Source: Syntrophorhabdus sp.
Lineage (GTDB): Bacteria; Desulfobacterota; BSN033; UBA1163
Assembly (NCBI GenBank): GCA_020724025.1
Contig: DYHU01000224.1
Span: 1-6,312, forward strand
Direction of reading: 5' to 3'
DNA length: 6,312 nt
In this document: piece by piece, positions 1 to 5,441 of the stretch
Position numbering within the stretch: position 1 is the first letter of the stretch
Layout: each line of letters begins with the position of its first letter
The notes under the pieces: model-generated
Seen by the model: the letters and a program-made list of their open reading frames with translations, nothing else
Database searches by the model: none
Told to the model about the DNA's origin: nothing
Program-made: the position numbers and the translations under genes

Positions 1-432
1 CTTGAAGGCATGACCGGTATGGAGCTTAAAGTAGGGGGTAGCAGTATCATTCTTACCCCTGCGGCTATTTTTATCATGGGGGCCCCTCTGGTCAATATCA
101 ATAGCGGCAGTGGCCCGCCGGTTGCCCCAGCCGTAAGCTCCCTGGTGCCCCCGACTCCACCTGTAGAGCCCGCAATGGCCGCCAGCGCAAGCCCGGGCGA
201 GGAGCGGCATAAATCTGATGAGGAGAAGAAGAGCTGGATTGAGATCGAACTGGTTGATGAGGACAACAATCCTATTCCTGGCGAGCGATATAAGGTGACC
301 CTGCCCGATGGAAAGACCGTTGCGGAAGGCACCCTCGATGAAAATGGCTTTGCACGTGTGGATGGAATTGATCCTGGCACCTGCAAGATCACCTTCCCCA
401 GTCTCGACAAAGACGCCTGGGAGAAGGCGTAA
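1..432 (+). CDS. vgrG: T6SS tip protein VgrG, C-terminal part (5' truncated by window edge)
   Basis: This is the 3' end of a type VI secretion spike protein, which forms the trimeric tip on the Hcp tube and carries effectors. The frame is open to base 1 (Leu-Glu-Gly before the ATG at 10), so the real start lies upstream. Bases 19-105 encode the typical end of the VgrG beta-helix: KVGGSSIILTP followed by GAPLVNINSG, the pattern of short beta-repeats seen in gp5/VgrG spikes. Next comes a Pro/Ala/Ser-rich linker (about 106-200), a charged stretch, and from W at 235 to about 400 a small domain with YKVTLPDGK, GTLDENG and IDPGTC. This looks like a transthyretin/carboxypeptidase-regulatory-like beta-sandwich, known as a C-terminal extension of some VgrGs that serves cargo or adaptor docking. 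The PAAR gene follows after 15 nt. VgrG identity is firm from the spike motif and context; the role of the tail is inferred. Confidence 0.88.
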   Translation, partial: LEGMTGMELKVGGSSIILTPAAIFIMGAPLVNINSGSGPPVAPAVSSLVPPTPPVEPAMAASASPGEERHKSDEEKKSWIEIELVDEDNNPIPGERYKVTLPDGKTVAEGTLDENGFARVDGIDPGTCKITFPSLDKDAWEKA

Positions 433-434
433 GA

Positions 435-440
435 AAGGAG
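435..440 (+). promoter_or_regulatory. Shine-Dalgarno sequence deciding the PAAR start
   Basis: AAGGAG lies 7 nt before the ATG at 448. An in-frame TTG at 442 would leave only one base of spacing, so ATG 448 is the better start. Confidence 0.8.
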
Positions 441-447
441 TTTGAAT

Positions 448-804
448 ATGTTTCCTGCAGCAAGAATTGGTGATCCGATCACCCATGACCAGACCGTGCC
501 GAGTGGTTTGATTGGTCCGCCCTTACCAGGGCGACCCATGACTGTCCTTATCGAATTTCTTCCAGCCGCAGTAGTAGGAGATTTTGTGACCTGTACAGGC
601 GCCCTATCGGCTGGCATCGCCCATCCCCCGCAGGCAGGCCCTCCGCCTTCAACACCTCCTTCTGTTCCAATCGTCAAGGGAAGCGCCACAGTGAAGATCA
701 ACTTTTTGCCTGCGGCCCGCTGGATCGTGGATATGTCTGGTTGCGGTGTCTTTTTAGGTGATTCAAAACTGGCGGCAACCCGTACTGTTTTGATCGGAGG
801 TTAG
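448..804 (+). CDS. PAAR-domain spike-tip protein
   Basis: A 118-residue PAAR protein, the small conical cap that sharpens the VgrG trimer and can link cargo to it. The sequence shows PAAR at residues 3-6 followed by IGDPITH, a second module PAAVVGDFVTCTG at 39-51, and a third PAAR at 88-91. The C-terminal part has SGCGVFLGDSKLA and ends in VLIGG. Candidate zinc ligands by spacing are H13, C49, H59 and C99. A Pro-rich loop (about 60-74, with PPPSTPPS) separates the halves. The length is that of a stand-alone PAAR, so no effector domain is fused. ATG 448 is chosen because AAGGAG sits 7 nt upstream. It follows vgrG by 15 nt in the same reading frame, separated by a single TAA, and precedes the NlpC/P60-like effector gene. 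Family assignment is strong; partnership with the upstream VgrG and downstream cargo is inferred from gene order. Confidence 0.92.
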   Translation: MFPAARIGDPITHDQTVPSGLIGPPLPGRPMTVLIEFLPAAVVGDFVTCTGALSAGIAHPPQAGPPPSTPPSVPIVKGSATVKINFLPAARWIVDMSGCGVFLGDSKLAATRTVLIGG

Positions 805-820
805 GCGAAAAGGAGCGTAG

Positions 821-2272
821 ATGCCAGAGGAAAATGTCTCCCGCTGGAACACCGAGTCAGAGGGTGAAGACACTCTGAACCAGCAAATCCATCTGAGAAA
901 GGTAGAGATTTTCTTTCACAATGATAATGAACAAGGAAGGACTTGGCCTCGGGATATGTTCCCGTATTCTTCGGACCAGGTAAAACTCCAGGCCATTGTC
1001 TGGGCCACTCTTGATGGTGGCAATGAGACGGGGGAGCCATATGCCTTCTGGCCAGGAGCTGATCCGGAAAATCCCTATGAATATTTTCGAAATGATGGGT
1101 TCTATTGCTGTCCTGGCCGGGGAGTTGTAGGAAACGGCAGGGTCAACATGGAGCAGGCCAGACCCGACATGAATCCTTTTGGAAGTGTTCCTAATCTTGA
1201 AGCATGGAGGACTCAGAGGCTTCCCGAAGACCCGGAAGTGGCGGTGTGGCCTTCGGATTGGCCCCACCCGGAATTTGCATGGTTCAAGCTGGCGTACAAG
1301 ACAACGCTTACTGGAGCTAATGATCCCAGGCCCTATTATTACGACGAGCCGGAAGACGTTACTCCTGATCAGGATTCTCATGGCTGGACGGTCACGTGGC
1401 CGAACGGCCTGTCTGCCGGTACTCATCGCTTGGCGGTGCGGGTTACCTTGGATGGCCAAGAAGTCTGCTGTCCTGTAAACAACGCTGAACGAAATGCCGG
1501 ATGCAGCCTTCACCTCTGCATCCGAGAGGCAAACATTGAGGGGCCTGAAGCAGCGGTTCAACAACGCGCTCGCAATGAGCTTCCTCATCCACTTCCCGAT
1601 CCTGACCCAAATACTGTTGAATTCCTTCGCTGGGTATCGATCTTTCTCGAAGTTCCATACGAGGTTGGAGGAAAGTGGTTTGGCGGGAAATCACCCGGAG
1701 GAATAAGCACCCAGGTCAATTCTGGGCAGGGATATCAGGGATACGGCCTGGATTGCACAGGGCTTCCCAGTGCGGCGGGTATTTTGGCCAATATGGGATG
1801 GGGAACCACTTATCCTCAGTGGCGACGGAGTACCCATCGGCAGGGCAATCCGGTTCCATCCTATCCTCTGTGGGATCATTGGAACAACTGGGTGTGGAGG
1901 TCTGGACAGGGGAGATGGGTACGGGAGGAGGGAAATTTCGAAGAATGGTTTTCAAGAAGAGTCTTGGGGTTTGTCCAGCCAGGGGATATGATCGATACGG
2001 GTAATCTCGAAGGTGATTTCAATCATATAAGGATTGTTTACAGGGTTATCAGTCGGTCCGATGAAGATGCGGAGGTAGAAATCATTGAAGCCTCTTCTTC
2101 GGAGGAGGGAAAGGTCCGAATTGAGCAAAGGAGTTTGAGTTCTGTTCTGTCAGGCCGGCAAAAGTATGGGCTCTGGCGGCCTCACACAGGGGATGAGAGC
2201 CCCTTCCCCGAACCCCGAAGTTCAGAGCCTGAACAAATAGAAACTCCCACCCCTGAAACTTCAGGGTCTTAA
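821..2272 (+). CDS. Putative T6SS effector with C-terminal NlpC/P60-like cysteine peptidase domain
   Basis: A 483-residue protein. The start is fixed by an in-frame TAG directly before the ATG and by AAGGAG at 810-815. Residues about 20-235 form a beta-rich, Trp- and Cys-containing region I do not recognise (C96-C97, C216-C217, C228, C233); its end (WTVTWPNGLSAGTHRLAVRV) looks like an Ig/FN3-type strand pattern. Residues about 264-455 resemble the papain-like NlpC/P60 fold: GLDCTGLPSAAG gives nucleophile C312, FVQPGDMID (384-392) matches the conserved PGD strand, FNHIRIVY gives H402, and EIIEAS places E423 where the third polar residue usually lies. Such enzymes cut peptidoglycan stem peptides, hence a probable cell-wall-degrading T6SS effector. 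No signal peptide is seen, as expected for T6SS cargo. The Cys-to-His interval (90 residues) is longer than in classic NlpC/P60 and is Trp-rich. The tail after about 456 is acidic and Pro-rich. Fold call good; substrate (amidase versus endopeptidase) and effector role are inferred. Confidence 0.78.
   Translation: MPEENVSRWNTESEGEDTLNQQIHLRKVEIFFHNDNEQGRTWPRDMFPYSSDQVKLQAIVWATLDGGNETGEPYAFWPGADPENPYEYFRNDGFYCCPGRGVVGNGRVNMEQARPDMNPFGSVPNLEAWRTQRLPEDPEVAVWPSDWPHPEFAWFKLAYKTTLTGANDPRPYYYDEPEDVTPDQDSHGWTVTWPNGLSAGTHRLAVRVTLDGQEVCCPVNNAERNAGCSLHLCIREANIEGPEAAVQQRARNELPHPLPDPDPNTVEFLRWVSIFLEVPYEVGGKWFGGKSPGGISTQVNSGQGYQGYGLDCTGLPSAAGILANMGWGTTYPQWRRSTHRQGNPVPSYPLWDHWNNWVWRSGQGRWVREEGNFEEWFSRRVLGFVQPGDMIDTGNLEGDFNHIRIVYRVISRSDEDAEVEIIEASSSEEGKVRIEQRSLSSVLSGRQKYGLWRPHTGDESPFPEPRSSEPEQIETPTPETSGS
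2251..2266 (+). repeat. Perfect inverted repeat at the 3' end of the effector gene
   Basis: CCCTGAA and TTCAGGG (7-nt arms, 2-nt centre) form a compact stem-loop a few bases before the effector stop codon. No T-tract follows (TCTTAAAG), so it is not a standard rho-independent terminator. It could stabilise or punctuate the mRNA between the effector and the LysM genes, or be chance. Confidence 0.45.
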
Positions 2273-2279
2273 AGAAGAA

Positions 2280-2298
2280 AGAGAGGGAAACCATCTCT
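2280..2298 (+). promoter_or_regulatory. Potential hairpin masking the Shine-Dalgarno of the first LysM gene
   Basis: AGAGAGG (2280-2286) can pair with CC (2291-2292) and TCTCT (2294-2298) around a GAAA tetraloop at 2287-2290, with A2293 bulged. The 5' arm holds the only Shine-Dalgarno-like sequence (GAGAGG) for the ATG at 2299, and the 3' arm abuts that ATG. Folding would lower initiation unless translation from upstream opens it. Seen by eye only; stability not computed. Confidence 0.4.
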
Positions 2299-2925
2299 AT
2301 GCCTCAATATACTATCAAACAGGGCGAATGCCTTTCCAGCATTGCCCAAAGGCATGGCCTTTTCTGGCAGAAGATCTGGGATCATCCCAATAATACAGAG
2401 TTGAAGAGGAGACGAAGAGACCCAAACATTCTCTATCCCGGAGATGTGGTCTTTATCCCTGAAAAAGAGGAGAAGCAGGAGAACGGTTCAACCGAGCAGA
2501 GACACCGCTTTTGCAAAAAAGGTGTCCCCGCTAAGGTGCGTCTTCGACTGATGAGGAATAATAGACCCCGGGCGAATGAATCCTATGTTCTTGAAGTGGA
2601 TGGAGCTCTTTTTTCAGGGACAACCGATGCTGATGGGAAGCTCGAACAATCTATCCCGCCGAATGCCAAAAAGGGAAAGCTCTTCATAGGAAAAAAACGC
2701 GAGGAGTATGTATTGAACCTGGGGCATATGGATCCGCTCAATGAAATAATAGGGGTCCAAAAACGCCTCAATAATCTTGGATTTCATTGCGGCCCTGCAA
2801 ATGGCGTTATGGGACCGAGTACGACAGATGCCCTCAAAGCCTTTCAGAAGAAACATCATCTCACAGAATCAGGTGAGGCAGATGAGGCAACAAAGAATAA
2901 ACTCATAGAAGTTTATGGGTCTTAA
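2299..2925 (+). CDS. LysM / transthyretin-like / peptidoglycan-binding protein, copy 1
   Basis: A 208-residue three-part protein. Residues 2-55 are a LysM domain (YTIKQGECLSSIAQRHGL, then DPNILYPGD and VFIPEKE), which binds glycan strands or serves as a structural hub in contractile injection systems. Residues about 75-132 resemble a transthyretin/carboxypeptidase-regulatory-like sandwich (AKVRLRLM, YVLEVDG, GTTDADGKLE, IPPNAKKGKL), similar in pattern to the VgrG tail encoded at 235-400. Residues about 148-206 are a PG_binding_1-like helical domain (VQKRLNNLGF, NGVMGPSTTDALKAFQ, GEADEATKNKL). There is no signal peptide or membrane segment, so it is either cytoplasmic in the producer or exported through the T6SS. 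Proteins of this build commonly sit beside vgrG genes; their exact role is not settled. Adaptor, cargo carrier or wall-targeting accessory are all possible. Its Shine-Dalgarno is weak and may be buried in a hairpin. Confidence 0.85.
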   Translation: MPQYTIKQGECLSSIAQRHGLFWQKIWDHPNNTELKRRRRDPNILYPGDVVFIPEKEEKQENGSTEQRHRFCKKGVPAKVRLRLMRNNRPRANESYVLEVDGALFSGTTDADGKLEQSIPPNAKKGKLFIGKKREEYVLNLGHMDPLNEIIGVQKRLNNLGFHCGPANGVMGPSTTDALKAFQKKHHLTESGEADEATKNKLIEVYGS

Positions 2926-2942
2926 AAAAAAGGATATTAATA

Positions 2943-3686
2943 ATGCCCGAATACAAGGTCAAACAGGGTGATTGTATTTCAAGCATCGCTACCAGGCACG
3001 GGCTCTTCTGGGAGAAGGTCTGGAACCACCCAAAAAACGCAAGACTGAAAGAACAGCGAAAAGATCCCAATATTCTCTACCCGGGAGATACCCTCTTCGT
3101 CCCTGAAAAGGAAAAAAAAGAAGAGTCCGGCGCCACCGAACAGAAGCACCGATTCAAAAAGAAGGGGACCCCTGCCAAACTTCGACTGCGCGTGATGGAA
3201 GAAGAGCCTCCCCCACAGGGTTCGCCACAGAGGACTTCGGGAACATCCCGACCCCGAAATGAGAAGAATTTTTCCGGGGAAGACCCTGAGACAGAGTCCA
3301 GAGCTCAGGAAGACAGGCCCCGCCGAAACATACCCTATGTCCTCGACATTGACGGAAACCTGACCGAAGGCACGACCGATGGGGACGGAATGATTGAGGT
3401 GAGCATTCTTCCGAATGCCAAAAAGGGTCGTCTAATCCTGGAACCCAGAACAGTTAACGAGAAGGTGTTGCCCCTGAACCTGGGGGGCCTTAATCCCCTC
3501 TCAGAGATAAGTGGTGTGAAGCATAGATTGAAAAATCTCGGATTTGATTGTGGCGATACGAGCGATGAAGCCACTCCTGGCCTGGCAGCTGCTCTGAGGG
3601 CTTTTCAGGAAAAGCATAGCCTGAGAGTAACAGGTGAAGCAGATCAGGCAACCAAAGACAAATTACAGGAGTTGCACGGCTCTTAA
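2943..3686 (+). CDS. LysM / transthyretin-like / peptidoglycan-binding-like protein, copy 2 (diverged paralogue)
   Basis: A 247-residue tandem paralogue of the preceding gene, starting 17 nt after its stop with AAGGA 8 nt upstream. The LysM part (residues 2-55) is about two-thirds identical to copy 1 by hand alignment, with matching QGDCISSIATRHGLFW and DPNILYPGD. Between M85 and the YVLDIDG strand it carries about 36 extra residues (roughly 86-128), rich in Pro, Glu, Arg and Ser and probably disordered. The transthyretin-like part resumes with GTTDGDG and LPNAKKGRL. The C-terminal helical domain (about 187-245) keeps VKHRLKNLGFDCG and ALRAFQEKH, but the loop that reads NGVMGPST in copy 1 is replaced by SDEATPGLA, so the usual PG_binding_1 signature is lost. 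No signal peptide. It immediately precedes the metallopeptidase gene, so a chaperone or adaptor role for that cargo is conceivable; this is inference. Confidence 0.83.
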   Translation: MPEYKVKQGDCISSIATRHGLFWEKVWNHPKNARLKEQRKDPNILYPGDTLFVPEKEKKEESGATEQKHRFKKKGTPAKLRLRVMEEEPPPQGSPQRTSGTSRPRNEKNFSGEDPETESRAQEDRPRRNIPYVLDIDGNLTEGTTDGDGMIEVSILPNAKKGRLILEPRTVNEKVLPLNLGGLNPLSEISGVKHRLKNLGFDCGDTSDEATPGLAAALRAFQEKHSLRVTGEADQATKDKLQELHGS

Positions 3687-3701
3687 GCGATGCTTGTAGT
3701 T

Positions 3702-3707
3702 AAGGAG
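3702..3707 (+). promoter_or_regulatory. Shine-Dalgarno sequence of the metallopeptidase gene
   Basis: AAGGAG lies 9 nt before the ATG at 3717. An in-frame TAG at 3708-3710 falls between them, so translation cannot start further upstream in this frame. Confidence 0.8.
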
Positions 3708-3716
3708 TAGACTTGT

Positions 3717-5441
3717 ATGCCAGCGGATGAAAGAATCAGGGTGATCTTCAGGCATGTTGATGTCCTCAGGGATGCGGACACCTTTGGTTCAGGGGAGTGG
3801 TATTTCATAGCGAGCGTGGATGGCCGTTCAGTCGGAGACCGAAATCGTATCTTTGATGCTTATGAAAATAGATCCATCAACCTACCTCAACCTCAATGGT
3901 CCATTGAGATTAACGTCACCGGTAGGAATTTGAATAGCAATCCGGTGAGGGTGAGCTTTCAGGTGAAGGATCAGGATGTGACCTTTGATGATGATCTTGG
4001 AACAGTTGAATTTCAATTGCGTAGAAATGTGAGCCAGGGCAACTTTCGGAGCTTACGGACACGAAATCGTTACTTCATTCTTCACTGGAGGGCAGAGCTT
4101 TCGGTCCAGGGGCGATTCGGGCTTCATCCCCCGGATACGGTCTTCGCCACCCGGGCAAACAGTGGTAGCGTTTCATGCACCACCGTCTCCGGAGGATCTT
4201 TCATGGCCCGTATGGAAATCTGCCCTGTTCGGCCGACTCCTCCTGATGGACCTGGTACTTCTTTGCCCCCACGACCGAGGCTGAGTGCAACCGCGGCTGC
4301 CATCGCTCCGGAACGAAACGATGACCCCATCAATGTCACTCCAGCAAGCCCCATCAATATCATTCCCAATCCGTCTGCTATCCCTATCTTGACACCTGCC
4401 GAGGCAAATGCCCAGACCGCGGCCCGAATTGAATTCTCCTATTATCACCCGGAAACCCTTCGTTTCACGGATGATGATCCTCGTCTCGAGTGGAGTTCTG
4501 TTGCGATCTCCAGAGGAGCAGTCCAATTCCTGGGTCCGGCTCGCGGGAGAAAGGTGATGGTCTATGGAACCGCAGAGGGTGAGGTCCGGCTGGAAGTCCG
4601 TTTTCAGGGAGCCCCTTTTGCCACTTATCGGGCCTTGGTCCTTCCGGTCAGGGAGATACGCTATCGAGCCAACATTTTGAACGGCCCCAGTGCCGCCAGC
4701 CAGCCCAGAAGCACACCTGACAATGTTCGTGATCACATCGCCATTGCGAACCGGTTCCTCCGTCAGATGGCCATTGAACTGGTTCCGGATGACAACACCA
4801 CGGTGACGCACGGTGCTACAGCGACAGCACATCGCGGCATCTTTCGCATTCGGGTCGCCGCTGGAGTGACCCGCAACATTGGTGTCACCGGTTGGCCCAG
4901 GGCTACAAGATTAAATTACCGCCAGGGAGTCTTTAACTTCGCTTACATCCATTCGGACCGGGATGGCAACCTGGGTGCTGCCACAGATTACCCTGCCAAT
5001 GGAGCGGGCAATTCCATCACGGATAACGGAACCCCGAGCACTTCCTGGATCATCCCGTCAGGGATCGACCCGGACGGAGCCGCAGGAACGGTCACGATGA
5101 ATCTGATCGATGCCCGTGAGCGAAATACCGCGACATACCCCAGGCTTTATGCCATGTATGTCACCAATGCCAATGGCGACCCGGCTAATGCAGCCGATCA
5201 GCTGACTTACGCAGGAACCATTGCTCATGAACTGGGCCATGTTCTTAACCTGGGACATCGCGTGGAAGGGCCGGATGCCACCCAACCTACAGGTCTCGTT
5301 GCGAATGGGATATTCTTTGATGGCCTGACAACCCCTCCTGACGAGAACCTTCTGCATTGGAACAACCCGACCACACTGGCTCAGGATTTCGATATCATTC
5401 AGACTCGGGCTGTTCACCGAAGCACTGTGGTGGTGCCATGA
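3717..5441 (+). CDS. Putative T6SS effector: C2-like domain plus metzincin-type zinc metallopeptidase
   Basis: A 574-residue protein with no signal peptide. Residues about 5-135 are a beta-sandwich resembling a C2 domain: IRVIFRHVDVLRDAD at the start and VKDQDVTFDDDLGTVEF (83-99), whose Asp cluster (D85, D87, D91-D93) looks like a calcium-binding loop. Residues about 170-230 form a Pro/Ala/Asn-rich linker. Residues about 235-315 are another beta-rich segment. The C-terminal part (about 330-574) holds HELGHVLNLGH at 504-514, an HExxHxxxxxH zinc site: H504, H508 and H514 as ligands and E505 as general base. The metzincin consensus Gly is Asn (N511), and the expected Met-turn appears as NLLHW (544-548) with Leu in place of Met. 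Such a peptidase could degrade target-cell proteins. Placement after vgrG, PAAR and LysM genes, and the ATGA overlap with an exported protein, suggest T6SS cargo. Zinc peptidase call strong; C2 call moderate; effector role inferred. Confidence 0.8.
   Translation: MPADERIRVIFRHVDVLRDADTFGSGEWYFIASVDGRSVGDRNRIFDAYENRSINLPQPQWSIEINVTGRNLNSNPVRVSFQVKDQDVTFDDDLGTVEFQLRRNVSQGNFRSLRTRNRYFILHWRAELSVQGRFGLHPPDTVFATRANSGSVSCTTVSGGSFMARMEICPVRPTPPDGPGTSLPPRPRLSATAAAIAPERNDDPINVTPASPINIIPNPSAIPILTPAEANAQTAARIEFSYYHPETLRFTDDDPRLEWSSVAISRGAVQFLGPARGRKVMVYGTAEGEVRLEVRFQGAPFATYRALVLPVREIRYRANILNGPSAASQPRSTPDNVRDHIAIANRFLRQMAIELVPDDNTTVTHGATATAHRGIFRIRVAAGVTRNIGVTGWPRATRLNYRQGVFNFAYIHSDRDGNLGAATDYPANGAGNSITDNGTPSTSWIIPSGIDPDGAAGTVTMNLIDARERNTATYPRLYAMYVTNANGDPANAADQLTYAGTIAHELGHVLNLGHRVEGPDATQPTGLVANGIFFDGLTTPPDENLLHWNNPTTLAQDFDIIQTRAVHRSTVVVP
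3892..3908 (+). repeat. 17-bp near-palindrome inside the metallopeptidase gene
   Basis: CTCAATGG and CCATTGAG are perfect 8-nt inverted arms around a single T. It lies about 175 nt into the coding region. It could be an internal hairpin or a protein-binding site, but chance is equally possible. Confidence 0.3.

Noticed and set aside
857..1588. A 243-codon open frame on the minus strand
   Set aside because: It lies wholly inside the well-supported effector gene, has a composition expected from an antisense shadow and no recognisable motif or convincing ribosome site.
2251..2273. Inverted repeat as a rho-independent terminator
   Set aside because: There is no T-run after the stem, and the downstream genes are spaced as the same operon.
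3690..3710. Six-codon leader-like ORF (MLVVKE) before the metallopeptidase gene
   Set aside because: No ribosome site of its own and it contains the Shine-Dalgarno of the next gene; most likely chance.
3892..3908. Near-palindrome as an operator or attachment site
   Set aside because: It is inside a coding region, unique in the window as far as I can see, and not next to any integrase or regulator; kept only as a low-confidence repeat.
4173..4832. A 219-codon open frame on the minus strand within the metallopeptidase gene
   Set aside because: Arg/Ser/Gly-rich composition without domain features; antisense of a gene with a clear zinc site and start signal.
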